Shown: positions 1 to 10,916 of the stretch, piece after piece
How positions within the stretch are numbered: position 1 is the stretch's first letter
How the letters are laid out: every line of letters starts with the position of its first letter
Source: Vreelandella venusta
Lineage (GTDB): Bacteria > Pseudomonadota > Gammaproteobacteria > Pseudomonadales > Halomonadaceae
NCBI RefSeq assembly: GCF_007989605.1
Contig: NZ_BJUL01000011.1
Span: forward strand, 1 to 64,000
Reading direction: 5' to 3'
DNA length: 64,000 nt
Program-made: the position numbers and the translations under genes
The notes under the pieces: generated by a model
Database searches by the model: none
Seen by the model: the letters and a program-made list of their open reading frames with translations, nothing else
Told to the model about the DNA's origin: nothing

Positions 1-57
1 GAACCTCCGACCCCCTGATTCGTAGTCAGGTACTCTATCCAGCTGAGCTACGGGCGC
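1..57 (-). tRNA. tRNA-Arg(ACG), partial (3' part beyond window edge)
   Basis: The minus strand reads the 5' part of a tRNA starting GCGCCCGTAGCTCAGC at position 57 and continuing through the anticodon loop CTACGAA (anticodon ACG) into the T arm, where the window ends. All 57 visible bases equal the corresponding bases of the complete copy 69 bp away, so these are tandem duplicates. In E. coli csrA is likewise followed by serV and an argV-type tRNA-Arg repeat array, so this is an old arrangement. Confidence 0.95.
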
Positions 58-95
58 TTAACAGTTTTTAACATCGTTTTCGCGAACAAAAACAT

Positions 96-222
96 AGTAA
101 CATCAATTGCTTACTCATTTCAAGTTGGCGCGCCCGGGAGGATTCGAACCTCCGACCCCCTGATTCGTAGTCAGGTACTCTATCCAGCTGAGCTACGGGC
201 GCTTATCCAAATTGATGTTACT
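96..222. repeat. 13-bp perfect inverted repeat flanking tRNA-Arg
   Basis: The sequence at 96-108 (AGTAACATCAATT) is the exact reverse complement of 210-222 (AATTGATGTTACT). The arms lie just outside the two ends of the complete tRNA-Arg gene. In the polycistronic tRNA precursor they would pair and present the tRNA as a closed domain, perhaps helping RNase processing; this role is inferred. It could also be left over from duplication of the tRNA unit. Confidence 0.6.
126..202 (-). tRNA. tRNA-Arg(ACG)
   Basis: A 77-nt tRNA on the minus strand with 5' end at 202. The acceptor stem is GCGCCCG pairing CGGGCGC, the anticodon loop CTACGAA gives anticodon ACG, the T arm is GGAGG-TTCGAAT-CCTCC, the discriminator is G and the CCA end is encoded (126-128). 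The ACG wobble adenosine would be deaminated to inosine by TadA to read CGU, CGC and CGA. It lies downstream of tRNA-Ser and csrA in the same orientation. Confidence 0.97.
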
Positions 223-231
223 TTATGCAGT

Positions 232-324
232 TGGCGGAGAGAGAGGGATTCGAACCCTCGATAGGGCTATAAACCCTATACTCCCTTAGCAGGGGAGCGC
301 CTTCAGCCACTCGGCCACCTCTCC
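232..324 (-). tRNA. tRNA-Ser(GCT)
   Basis: A 93-nt class II tRNA on the minus strand. The acceptor stem is GGAGAGG at 324-318, the anticodon loop contains GCT (reads AGC/AGU), the long variable arm is paired (TATAGGG with CCCTATC-type pairing), the T arm is GAGGG-TTCGAAT-CCCTC and the CCA end is encoded. It sits between csrA and tRNA-Arg, as serV does in enterics, and is probably processed from a transcript shared with the tRNA-Arg genes. Confidence 0.97.
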
Positions 325-449
325 TTAACGGCACGGCGCGAATATTACCGATTCTGATGGTAGCTGTCCAGCCCTATGCCGATTTTTTTTCGCACCGCCC
401 CGTAGTTACCGCTTAAACGCCCAGTAGTAGACGCAACACGGATAACCAT

Positions 450-638
450 TTACTCAGATTCACTTTCGCTGTTGCGTTCACGCTGAATGCGCTGGTAAAT
501 CTCTTCACGGTGAACCGCGACGTCTTTTGGCGCGTTGACACCAATACGTACTTGATTCCCCTTCACACCTAACACTGTAACGGTGATCTCATCACCTATC
601 ATCAGTGTTTCGCCGACACGGCGGGTTAGGATGAGCAT
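450..638 (-). CDS. csrA: Carbon storage regulator CsrA/RsmA
   Basis: A 62-residue global post-transcriptional regulator that dimerises and binds ANGGA motifs in mRNA leaders, usually blocking ribosome entry. The start [10 protein letters not shown], the VGVKG-type strand and the RNA-contacting pair L4 and R44 (in VHREE) are all present. The frame stays open 25 codons upstream, but the ATG at 638 matches the family N-terminus and has an AAGGAG ribosome site 7 nt upstream. That site overlaps a GGA, so autoregulation is plausible. The acidic Ser/Glu tail (SESESE) is longer than in E. coli. A candidate sponge RNA for this protein lies at 15881-16050 in the same window. Confidence 0.97.
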   Translation of the reverse strand: MLILTRRVGETLMIGDEITVTVLGVKGNQVRIGVNAPKDVAVHREEIYQRIQRERNSESESE

Positions 639-830
639 GGCTGATCTCCTTCTCAGACGTTTTATACAACGGGATGTGTCCGCTCGAAGCGGCACCACTT
701 TATTATGCGGCATGGTGCCGCCGCCACCAATGGCTCAAGCTCCTATGACACCTTAACCTCCCGTTGAAAGAAAGCTCACCACCACACGGCAGCAAGTACC
801 CTTCAGCGTAGAAGGTTTAGTGCGCAATTG

Positions 831-2081
831 TTATTCGGATTCGATATCAGCTTTATCTAAACCAAATGCCTTGTGTAGGGCATTAACCGCAAGTTCCATA
901 TGCTTTTCATCAATAACGACGGAAATTTTAATTTCCGACGTGGAAACCATACGGATATTGACGTTTTCGTCGGCCAAAACACGGAACATTTTAGAGGCAA
1001 CACCGGCGTGAGAGCGCATACCAACACCCACTAGCGATACTTTGGCAATATTGTCATCGCCACGCAGCTCACCACCACCCAAATCAGGAATTACCGTCTC
1101 TTCAAGCAACCTTTTGGTCGCTTTGTAATCACCTTTGGCAACGGTAAAGGTGAAGTCAGTGTAATCCCCAGCAGGTGCCACGTTTTGCACAATCATATCG
1201 ACTTCGATATTGGCATCGGCAATAGGACCAAGAATACGCGACGCGACACCTGGCACATCAGGCGTATTCAAAAGGGTTAATTTGGCTTCATTTTTAGTAA
1301 AAGCGATACCGGAGATTAGCGGTTCTTCCATAGCGTCCTCGTCTTGGTCTGCGTCTGCAACAATTAGGGTGCCGGGGCCGTCTTCAAAGCTCGACAGCAC
1401 GCGAAGTGGTACGTTGTACTTACCCGCAAATTCGACGGCGCGAATCTGTAGCACTTTGGAGCCCAGGCTTGCGAGTTCAAGCATCTCCTCTACGGTAATA
1501 GTCTCAAGGCGCTGAGCCTTGGAACACACGCGAGGGTCTGTGGTGTAAACACCATCAACATCGGTGTATATCTGACACTCATCAGCACCCAGTGCTGCTG
1601 CAAGCGCAACGCCCGTTGTATCAGAACCACCACGCCCAAGCGTCGTAATATTGCCGTCTTCATCGACGCCCTGGAAACCAGCCACAACGACCACTTTGCC
1701 TGTATCAAGATCAGCTTTTAGATCATCGGTTTCAATACGCCGAATACGCGCCTTGGTGTGGGCGCTATCGGTGTGAATGCCGACTTGGGCACCCGTATGA
1801 GAAGTAGCTGAAACACCTATCTGCTGAAGTGCCATTGCCAGCAGTGAAATGGTCACCTGCTCGCCCGTCGAGAGCAGCATATCCATTTCACGCGGCGCTG
1901 GGTCATCATTGATTGCGTTTGCCATGTCCGTCAGGCGGTTGGTCTCTCCGCTCATCGCGGACACCACCACTACCACTTGGTGGCCTTGTTCGCGAAAGCC
2001 TTTAACCTTTTCCGCCACGGCCTTGATACGGTCGACAGAGCCCACAGAGGTACCGCCGAACTTCTGTACGTATAATGCCAT
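831..2081 (-). CDS. lysC: Aspartate kinase (aspartokinase)
   Basis: This 416-residue enzyme phosphorylates L-aspartate, the first step of the lysine, threonine and methionine branch and, in halophiles, of ectoine synthesis. The N-terminal kinase signature KFGGTSVGS is at residues 7-15, the catalytic region TTLGRGGSDTT near 145-155, and two C-terminal ACT domains (from about 265) carry feedback control. The length fits the single-domain LysC type with an internal start for a separate beta subunit; an internal Met near the ACT start exists, but its use is not shown. It lies between alaS and csrA, with a 192-bp gap to csrA that probably holds the csrA promoter. Confidence 0.95.
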   Translation of the reverse strand: MALYVQKFGGTSVGSVDRIKAVAEKVKGFREQGHQVVVVVSAMSGETNRLTDMANAINDDPAPREMDMLLSTGEQVTISLLAMALQQIGVSATSHTGAQVGIHTDSAHTKARIRRIETDDLKADLDTGKVVVVAGFQGVDEDGNITTLGRGGSDTTGVALAAALGADECQIYTDVDGVYTTDPRVCSKAQRLETITVEEMLELASLGSKVLQIRAVEFAGKYNVPLRVLSSFEDGPGTLIVADADQDEDAMEEPLISGIAFTKNEAKLTLLNTPDVPGVASRILGPIADANIEVDMIVQNVAPAGDYTDFTFTVAKGDYKATKRLLEETVIPDLGGGELRGDDNIAKVSLVGVGMRSHAGVASKMFRVLADENVNIRMVSTSEIKISVVIDEKHMELAVNALHKAFGLDKADIESE

Positions 2082-2140
2082 ATGCCGTTTTTTCCTATAG
2101 GTTCGGGAATGGAGAGTGAGTATTGTTATTGCTATTTAAC

Positions 2141-2170
2141 AAAAAGCCGGTAGCAAATAGTGCCACCGGC
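2141..2170 (-). terminator. Intrinsic terminator after alaS
   Basis: On the minus strand, GCCGGTGGCA and TGCTACCGGC form a stem around a CTATT loop and are followed by TTTTT. The stem has one bulge. It begins 9 bases past the alaS stop codon, so it should uncouple alaS from lysC. Confidence 0.85.
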
Positions 2171-2178
2171 CTTTGTAA

Positions 2179-4884
<2,706 letters not shown>

Positions 4885-4957
4885 CTAAAGCCGCAGTTAG
4901 CGACAGAACTAAAACAGAGGGTGAAAAAACACCCGGAGAAGGCTTGTATAAGGGAAG

Positions 4958-5419
4958 TTACAAGCAAGACAATGCGTAGCGGATTTGCTCAAAATTAAAG
5001 CCGCGCGTGGCGAGAAAGCGCTCGCGTTTAGCACGCTCTTTGGGAGTATCACCTGGCGAGGAAAAGCGCCTAGACAAGGTATCGTGAGCTAGCTCAAACC
5101 AATCTACGGCTTCGCGCTCTTCTACTGCGGCAAAAGCCGTCGTTAACGTTTCTTGATCTACGCCCCGCTGGCGCAGCTCCCCCTTAATACGAATACCCCC
5201 TTGTCCACGAAGAATCCGTGAACGTATAAAGCTTTCGGCAAAACGTTCATCGGACTGTAAATTTTGCTCTTCTAAGCGATCCAGGCAGGCATCAATTTCA
5301 TCGGGCTGAAATGATTTTTGCTGCAACTTGCGCGCTAGCTCAGCGCGAGAGTACTCACGCCGAGACAGCATTTGAATCGCCACTTCACGCGGCGTTAACT
5401 CACTACTGGGGGGGAACAT
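4958..5419 (-). CDS. recX: Regulatory protein RecX
   Basis: A 153-residue modulator that binds RecA filaments and inhibits their extension. It has the expected tandem three-helix repeats: LTPREVAIQMLSRREYSRAE at the N-terminus, a central DACLDRLEEQNLQSDERFAE segment and a FLATRGF C-terminal repeat. recX normally follows recA directly. Here it is 5.5 kb from recA, behind a sugar cassette and a likely terminator, so SOS co-expression with recA is probably lost and transcription would come from the cassette. A fragment of another recX remains beside recA at 10737-10874. Confidence 0.93.
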   Translation of the reverse strand: MFPPSSELTPREVAIQMLSRREYSRAELARKLQQKSFQPDEIDACLDRLEEQNLQSDERFAESFIRSRILRGQGGIRIKGELRQRGVDQETLTTAFAAVEEREAVDWFELAHDTLSRRFSSPGDTPKERAKRERFLATRGFNFEQIRYALSCL

Positions 5420-5435
5420 ACTGTTCTCTCAACGG

Positions 5436-5984
5436 TTAGAAGAGTGCGTCTATTCGCTCACTGATCAATGGCCAATTGGCGTCTTTTTCGGACACGACGG
5501 TGGGCGACAAAGGCCACTCGATCGCGAGGCGCTCATCATTATAGCGCAAACCGCTTTCAGCCTCGGGATGATAGGCCGCCGACACCAGATAACTGACTTC
5601 AACAGCGTCGCTCAGCGTCTGAAAGGAGTGCGCAAAGCCTGGCGGCACATAAAGCTGGTACCGATTGGTCTCGGTCAGCTCGAACAGTTGATGGTGCAGG
5701 TAGGTTTCGGAGTCTTCACGAATATCCACAATAACGTCAACAATGCTCCCCCGGAGGCAGCGCACCAGCTTGGCTTCCGCGTGCGGCTTTCGCTGGTAAT
5801 GCAGCCCCCGCAGAGTACCTCTTTTGGCTGAGAACGAGGTATTCTGCTGTACAAAATCGCCCAGCAAACCATGGCGCTCAAACTCAGCGCGGCACATCGT
5901 TCGGGCAAAAAAGCCCCGTTCGTCACCATGAGCCTCAAGCTCTATCAGCTTGGCATCCTTGAAGTTCGTTTGATGAAATAGCAT
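5436..5984 (-). CDS. RmlC-family sugar 3,5-epimerase-like cupin (dTDP-4-dehydrorhamnose 3,5-epimerase family)
   Basis: A 182-residue cupin of the RmlC family, which epimerises 4-keto-6-deoxy nucleotide sugars. The catalytic region TLRGLHYQ (about residues 56-63), KLVRCLRGSIVDVIVDIR and the substrate tyrosine context RYQLYVPPGFAHSF are all present, so it looks active. No rmlA, rmlB or rmlD is nearby; the cytidylyltransferase in the operon suggests a CDP-linked rather than dTDP-linked substrate (inference). The start codon at 5984 follows the previous stop by 3 nt. It is the last gene of the cassette before recX, 16 bp away. Confidence 0.85.
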   Translation of the reverse strand: MLFHQTNFKDAKLIELEAHGDERGFFARTMCRAEFERHGLLGDFVQQNTSFSAKRGTLRGLHYQRKPHAEAKLVRCLRGSIVDVIVDIREDSETYLHHQLFELTETNRYQLYVPPGFAHSFQTLSDAVEVSYLVSAAYHPEAESGLRYNDERLAIEWPLSPTVVSEKDANWPLISERIDALF

Positions 5985-5987
5985 GGC

Positions 5988-7334
5988 TTACTCCACAGAA
6001 GTAGCGGCGGTGCCAGATAGCGGATCCAAGGCAAACATGGCTTCTTGTTCAGCATACAGACGATCGATCAAGCGCAATGGTGGAATAAGCACATCATCGA
6101 AGGTTAGTGCCGCGTCCTTTTCGACACGGCCAACCACCTGACACCCCAGCGCTAGACCGATAGGTAGTAGCCGTTCACGCCGTATCACCTCTATGTTTTC
6201 AGCCACGCCGTAGACTTCGAAGCCTCCAAGCTCCTCAATTTGATCGCCCGCATGCAAGGTTTTCTTGGCCATCGCGATCACCCCCACCCTTGGGCCACCT
6301 AAAGGAGATAAAACCGGGTCACGGAACAACACTGCTCGCGCAACGGACGTGGGCACTTCAAAATGGCAAAGGTGATAAGGCGTTGAAAAGCAGTAATACG
6401 GCCCCTCGCCCATTTTATAAAGCTCGAGATAATGCCGTTGACGGGGGTTATCAATGGCGCCCAGCACGAACACCCCCGGCCCCGGCCGTGCCCCAACAAC
6501 GTAATCCACCAGCCCTGGCCCTGCCGAATCCAGAGAGGATTCAAACGCCGATATCGTCTCCTCGATAGGTACCAAGGGGCCACTAGGCACGCCAGCGGAA
6601 AAATCAGGACCGAGCATGCCGCGTTGAGCAACTCGCATACCGGTTCCATTGGCGACAATCGCCTGTTCAAACGAAATTTTGGTGCCATCGGCAAAAGACG
6701 CCACCATCGCCGCCTTCTGCCCCCAGCGTTTAGCAAAACTTTCCTGGGTAGCCGGATTGCGATAAGGGTCATGCAGCCCCTTGATGTTGCCACACAGCAC
6801 AGGCTTGATGCCCAGACCGGCGACGAAGCGATAGAGATTCATCTGCACGCCAGGCTGGTCGCCATCGGCAAAACTATAGATAACGCCTGCCGCATCAGCC
6901 TTCGCTTTTAAAATAGGGCCGATCGTCCCGTCGAGTTCCGCGTTCATTTGGATGACGTCTTTACCACTTTCAAGTGCCGCCAGCACAACATGTGCAGCGA
7001 ACTCCAACGAGCCGGTCACTTCAATGATCGCATCCAACCCTTCCGCGCGAGCAAGAGCCACGGCATTCTCAGTAACTGCCGCTCGCCCCGCAGCAATCGC
7101 CATCTCAAGTTCCTGCTGAGTGTCGCAGGCGATTGGTTCAATATCGACTTGTTGATAGACCTTGACCGCTGCATCAAGATGACGATTGGCAATAGCGCAA
7201 AGACGCATCCCCACTGTTGCCGTCATAATCTGCAGGCCAATCCCCTTCGCTTGGAACCCCGCCCCTATCATTCCGACTCGAATGGGGTTGCCTTGAGCCT
7301 CTCGCTTGGCAAGTGCTGTATCAACAATGATCAT
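5988..7334 (-). CDS. NAD(P)-binding oxidoreductase with C-terminal SAF domain
   Basis: This 448-residue protein has an N-terminal Rossmann fold (VGMIGAGFQAKGIG, about residues 21-34) related to homoserine dehydrogenase-type oxidoreductases, and a C-terminal SAF-like region (KTLHAGDQIEELGGFEVYG onward). Such proteins occur in surface-polysaccharide clusters beside a cytidylyltransferase and an RmlC-like epimerase; the reaction is not established to my knowledge. The ATG at 7334 is chosen because the 19 upstream codons overlap rfbF, while GGAAGG precedes this ATG. It is translationally close to both neighbours (7 bp and 3 bp). Confidence 0.75.
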   Translation of the reverse strand: MIIVDTALAKREAQGNPIRVGMIGAGFQAKGIGLQIMTATVGMRLCAIANRHLDAAVKVYQQVDIEPIACDTQQELEMAIAAGRAAVTENAVALARAEGLDAIIEVTGSLEFAAHVVLAALESGKDVIQMNAELDGTIGPILKAKADAAGVIYSFADGDQPGVQMNLYRFVAGLGIKPVLCGNIKGLHDPYRNPATQESFAKRWGQKAAMVASFADGTKISFEQAIVANGTGMRVAQRGMLGPDFSAGVPSGPLVPIEETISAFESSLDSAGPGLVDYVVGARPGPGVFVLGAIDNPRQRHYLELYKMGEGPYYCFSTPYHLCHFEVPTSVARAVLFRDPVLSPLGGPRVGVIAMAKKTLHAGDQIEELGGFEVYGVAENIEVIRRERLLPIGLALGCQVVGRVEKDAALTFDDVLIPPLRLIDRLYAEQEAMFALDPLSGTAATSVE

Positions 7335-7341
7335 CGGTGAT

Positions 7342-8118
7342 TCATTCCTTCCAAATCTTCCAGGGGGCTCCTTCCGACCAAGCAGCCTCAAGCACCATTT
7401 TGTCCCTCAAAGTATCCATGCTTTGCCAGTATCCGTTGTGATGGAAGTATCCTAATCTGCCCGCTTTAATCATTTGCTGCATAGGCTCGTTTTCCCATAC
7501 AGTCTGACTATCGTTAATCGTCTCAAAGACTTCCGGGTCACAGACAAAAAAGCCGCCGTTGATCAGGCCACCATCGATTTCTCCCTTTTCGCGAAAGCCC
7601 TCCACCTGATGGTTGCCTTCCTGCAAGCGCAGTGCACCATAGCGGCCCGGCTGCGTGACTGCCGTCAGGGTGCACCAATTTTTTGAGGCCAGATGAGAAT
7701 CGATCAGCGCGGTAATATTCAGGTCGCTCAGCCCATCGCCATAGGTCAAGCAGAAAGGCTCATCCGCCAGTAAATGCATGGCCTTCTTAAGCCGCCCACC
7801 TGTCATGGCATCGGCGCCGGTATCCAATACGGTGACTTTCCAGTCATCATTCACGCTTTGAAGCCAGTCTACTTTGCCTGTTTTCAGGTCGATGGTGTAA
7901 TCGGTTCGATTACCGCGATAATTGAGAAAGTAGTCGCGAATATACTCAACCTTATAGCCCCCCAGCACGACGAAGTCCTTCAGGCCGTGGTGGGCATACA
8001 TTTTCATGATGTGCCAAAGAATTGGCCGCCCCCCTACCTCCACCATAGGCTTTGGACGAACCGTCGTTTCTTCACTCAAACGTGTGCCAAACCCTCCCGC
8101 AAAAATTGCAACTTTCAT
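7342..8118 (-). CDS. rfbF: Glucose-1-phosphate cytidylyltransferase
   Basis: This 258-residue nucleotidyltransferase makes CDP-glucose from CTP and glucose-1-phosphate, the entry step to CDP-linked deoxysugars. It carries the sugar nucleotidyltransferase signature AIFAGGFGTRLSEETTVRPK at the N-terminus, the KPMVEVGGRPILWHI continuation and the YGDGLSDLN metal-binding region, at the family's usual length (about 257). The usual partner, CDP-glucose 4,6-dehydratase, is not obvious here; the SDR upstream could fill a related role. Confidence 0.92.
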   Translation of the reverse strand: MKVAIFAGGFGTRLSEETTVRPKPMVEVGGRPILWHIMKMYAHHGLKDFVVLGGYKVEYIRDYFLNYRGNRTDYTIDLKTGKVDWLQSVNDDWKVTVLDTGADAMTGGRLKKAMHLLADEPFCLTYGDGLSDLNITALIDSHLASKNWCTLTAVTQPGRYGALRLQEGNHQVEGFREKGEIDGGLINGGFFVCDPEVFETINDSQTVWENEPMQQMIKAGRLGYFHHNGYWQSMDTLRDKMVLEAAWSEGAPWKIWKE

Positions 8119-8169
8119 GATTTAGCCTCCATTGCAGGCATCTAAGTAACTAAGGAAGAGCCAAGCTAA

Positions 8170-9231
8170 TCAGTGGGGTACTCCATTACGAATTTGCCAA
8201 TTTAGACTCTCGGACAGGCGACCCTCGTCGATATGCGCTTGTAGCGCATGCAGACGCACATAGCGTGAAGTTCGGAATTGGGCATCAGTAAACTTCATGC
8301 CTTTTAGTCCGTTAACTACCCCCATTATCGAATCCAAAAGTGTCATTTTTGGCTGATGTTCAGGTGCTAGCCTAGCGAACAGGCTGAAATCTACTTGATA
8401 GGAACGGCTGTCCGCCGGTGCTTGGGTATTGATACTCAGAGTGGTGCCGGGAATTGCTTGGGCAACCGCTGCCGCCAGATCCCGTATCTGGTGGTTACGT
8501 TCATTAGAGCCGGTATTGATAGTGAGGATACGTCCCCCATTTTCGGGCTTACGCTGTATCGCCCAACTAATGGCTCTTGCCATATCGGCGACATCGATCA
8601 AGGGCCGCCAGGGCGACCCATCGCTAAGCACGGTAATATGCTGCTGGCTAAGCGCGCAGGCGACAAAATCGTTGAGCACTAAATCCAGGCGCAGACGCTG
8701 CGACATTCCACAGGCGGTCGCAAAGCGTAAACTAGTAATCACCATGTTCCCTTCGATGCCCGTCAAGGCTTCTTCTGCCGCAATTTTCGAACAGGCATAG
8801 GCGGTGACCGGAGCGACAGCATCTGTTTCACAACGCGGCGCACCAACAGCAACGCCATAAATACTGCAACTCGATGCAAACACGAAGTTTTCCACTCCTG
8901 CTTGAGCCGCTGCCTTGGCCATGGCTACCGTAGCGTATTGATTGACGTCAGCTGTGACAGCAGAAAAACGATCTCCCATAGGATCATTGGAGATAGCGGC
9001 TAGCTGAACCACGGCCGTGTAGCCCGCAAAAAAGTCAGCGGAAATATCCCTAACGTCGCCCAAAAACTGTTGGGCGAGATAACGCTCAGGAAGAAAATCA
9101 GCTCCCGTGAGACAGTGCGCGAAATAGGCATTGTCGTAACCATCAAGAGTGGCAGATGGATAGCGTGCGGCTAGTTCTCTTACTAATACAGAGCCGACGT
9201 ATCCCATATTGCCTACGATTAAAATTTTCAA
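8170..9231 (-). CDS. NAD-dependent epimerase/dehydratase (extended SDR)
   Basis: This 353-residue nucleotide-sugar SDR has the NAD-binding motif VGNMGYVGS (residues 6-14), an SSCSIYG active-site segment and the YACSK catalytic Tyr-Lys pair (about 147-151). The segment before the catalytic Tyr reads like an epimerase or reductase (SSCS), not the TDE-type triad of 4,6-dehydratases. The start is TTG at 9231, with AGGTGAT just upstream; no nearer ATG gives the full Rossmann strand. The substrate is unknown, presumably a CDP-sugar from the adjacent RfbF. Confidence 0.82.
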   Translation of the reverse strand: MKILIVGNMGYVGSVLVRELAARYPSATLDGYDNAYFAHCLTGADFLPERYLAQQFLGDVRDISADFFAGYTAVVQLAAISNDPMGDRFSAVTADVNQYATVAMAKAAAQAGVENFVFASSCSIYGVAVGAPRCETDAVAPVTAYACSKIAAEEALTGIEGNMVITSLRFATACGMSQRLRLDLVLNDFVACALSQQHITVLSDGSPWRPLIDVADMARAISWAIQRKPENGGRILTINTGSNERNHQIRDLAAAVAQAIPGTTLSINTQAPADSRSYQVDFSLFARLAPEHQPKMTLLDSIMGVVNGLKGMKFTDAQFRTSRYVRLHALQAHIDEGRLSESLNWQIRNGVPH

Positions 9232-9309
9232 AGGATCACCTATTATTTAGCATCAGGTCATCAGAGCGCCAAGCGTTACCACGATCCTTGCTTAAAGCTT
9301 TTTAAGCTT

Positions 9310-10311
9310 TCATCCTGTTTTTTTCTTTAAGCTTTCTTTATCTGGAATCAGCTGATCTAACAGCCACGTGGAAGTTTGCTTCTTTTCGATAGGCGTATCT
9401 GCGGCCTCAGGCGCAGGATAAAACCACAAACTCTCCAACATTCCATGCAAAACTATATTGGCCTTACGGACTTCGCCTCTAAACAACAATATAAAAAACA
9501 ACCGAAAAACTCGATAAACCTCCGAAACCATAAGGTATCGATAATGTGGAAAGTGACGATATTTACGGGCGATATAAATTTTATTTCTAATAAAGTGTCG
9601 ATATAATTTCAAGCGCGCCGGATTATTTTCAGTGAGAATGCTAATAGGACCATTTTCTTGACGTAAATGCTGCACCTTACTCATACCTACAACGTAGCCG
9701 GGGTTATCTTGCGTAACTCTTAAGGTAAATTCGCTGTCTTCCCCCCATATGAACATTGCGGTAATTGGTAAACCATGCTCTGCCAAGGTAGCTCGCGGCA
9801 GCAGTATTGAAACGAAAGTAGCACGATGCACCGCCACGACACCTAGTTCAAGCAGCTCATGCCAGTCGCGATAACCAATAACATTTTTCAAAGGACTTAT
9901 AATAGGTGTATTAGTAACCAAACCATTTTCAGTGAAAGCCTGGGAGAGAAGAAAAGCTGGTGTTTTTCCTTTATCTTTAAGCGTTTCATTAGCTAATAGC
10001 AAGAAGTGAAGTGCATCCGAATCGGGTATGACATCATCATCCATGGTCCAAATAAAATCAGCACCCTCTTGATAGGCGAGGCGCATACCTGCATTAAATC
10101 CCCCAGAGGCGCCAATATTATCCTTCAGAACATGCACCATAAGACCAGGGTAATTACTTTCGGACAACATCTTTTGGGTACCATCACTGCTTGCATTATC
10201 AATGACGATGACACGATCACAAGAGCGGCACTGGGAATATACTGCATCGAGACATCGCTTCAGTAGTTCCTTTCGATTATAAGTAAGGATTACCGCGAAT
10301 ACTTTATGCAT
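9310..10311 (-). CDS. Family 2 glycosyltransferase (GlfT2-like)
   Basis: A 333-residue GT-A fold transferase, first gene of the cassette. It shows the N-terminal nucleotide-binding AVILTYNRKELL, the DNASSDGT segment, the metal-binding triad in WTMDDDVIP (about residues 90-98) and the acceptor/base region FIWGEDSEF (about 188-196). It resembles rhamnosyl- and galactofuranosyl-transferases that add a surface sugar. Its DNA is clearly more AT-rich than its neighbours, as is common for transferred O-antigen genes. The C-terminal part has a short hydrophobic stretch (FRLFFILLF) that may touch the membrane. Confidence 0.85.
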   Translation of the reverse strand: MHKVFAVILTYNRKELLKRCLDAVYSQCRSCDRVIVIDNASSDGTQKMLSESNYPGLMVHVLKDNIGASGGFNAGMRLAYQEGADFIWTMDDDVIPDSDALHFLLLANETLKDKGKTPAFLLSQAFTENGLVTNTPIISPLKNVIGYRDWHELLELGVVAVHRATFVSILLPRATLAEHGLPITAMFIWGEDSEFTLRVTQDNPGYVVGMSKVQHLRQENGPISILTENNPARLKLYRHFIRNKIYIARKYRHFPHYRYLMVSEVYRVFRLFFILLFRGEVRKANIVLHGMLESLWFYPAPEAADTPIEKKQTSTWLLDQLIPDKESLKKKTG

Positions 10312-10460
10312 AGCACATTATCCCCAAAGATGAACTTTTTCTTAGCACGACAAATATTAGCCTTTAAAATTAACCAACAGGCTATCCATCGTATTAAAAG
10401 TTTTATCTCATTATTTTTATAATTCTATAAATATCCCCTAACCACAATAATCAAAGTTTC

Positions 10461-10511
10461 GCCGTAGAAACGTAGCAGTCGTAGAAACTTAGCAGCCGTA
10501 GAAACGTAGCA
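10461..10511. repeat. Three tandem 17-bp repeats
   Basis: Units at 10461-10477, 10478-10494 and 10495-10511 read GCCGTAGAAACGTAGCA with two substitutions in the middle copy; units one and three are identical. They lie in the 425-bp AT-rich, gene-free stretch (10312-10736) between the glycosyltransferase and the recX remnant. Apart from these repeats and the terminator at 10659 I see no gene or RNA there; it probably holds the promoter of the sugar cassette. Confidence 0.8.
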
Positions 10512-10658
10512 GCAACGGCGACCAGCCACGGTTACACTTTGAAACCTTATGAAATTAAAATTTACATTTAAAAAATAAGCGACGTGTTTTTTTCTGTCAA
10601 GCACATGAACGGATCAAAAGTCTAGTTTGCAGTACCATTTTTCTCATTTCAGAAAAGC

Positions 10659-10690
10659 AAAAGGGGCACCTTTTTAGGCACCCCTTTTTT
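10659..10690. terminator. Intrinsic terminator, likely bidirectional
   Basis: AAAAGGGG (10659-10666) pairs with CCCCTTTT (10681-10688), with an inner CC/GG pair, and is followed by a T run on the plus strand. On the minus strand the helix ends in TTTT. It sits downstream of recA and the recX remnant and so should stop recA transcription before the sugar cassette. Confidence 0.7.
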
Positions 10691-10736
10691 CATGCTAAAA
10701 ATATAGGCTAAGCCCATCGCTACGCTTAGCTTGCTA

Positions 10737-10874
10737 CTACTCGGCAGCAATCTCATCAAGCTGAAAAGGTTTTCGCCGCAACTTGCCCGCTAGTTCAGCG
10801 CGAGAGTATTCGCCCTGAAATAGCAACTGAATCGCCACTTCTCGTTGCGTCAACTCACCGCTGAAAGAAAACAT
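10737..10874 (-). pseudogene. recX remnant (5' fragment, 45 codons)
   Basis: A minus-strand ORF of 45 codons begins with ATG at 10874, 43 bp past the recA stop. Its product (MFSFSGELTQREVAIQLL, then EYSRAELAGKLRRKPFQLDE) aligns along its whole length with residues 1-42 of the intact RecX (start MFPPSSELTPREVAIQML, then EYSRAELARKLQQKSFQPDE). It ends in TAG TAG where RecX has DACLDRL, and the other 110 residues are absent. DNA similarity is only roughly 75-80 percent by eye, so it is not a fresh copy. It marks the ancestral recX position next to recA. Confidence 0.88.
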
Positions 10875-10916
10875 GTCGTTTAATTAACAGCTTAGAGAAC
10901 AGCAACATAAAGAGAC

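Noticed and set aside
6299..6793. 164-codon ORF overlapping the SAF oxidoreductase gene
   Set aside because: A shadow frame within a gene with clear Rossmann and SAF motifs; its translation has no domain features.
10737..10874. Functional small gene downstream of recA
   Set aside because: Its whole translation matches only the N-terminus of RecX and ends in consecutive stops, so a truncated recX remnant is more likely than a dedicated small protein.
5421..10902. CTGTTCTCT (5421-5429) and AGAGAACAG (10894-10902) as terminal inverted repeats of a mobile element around the sugar cassette
   Set aside because: Only 9 bp, no transposase, no target duplication, and the recX scar suggests homologous exchange instead; chance is a fair explanation.
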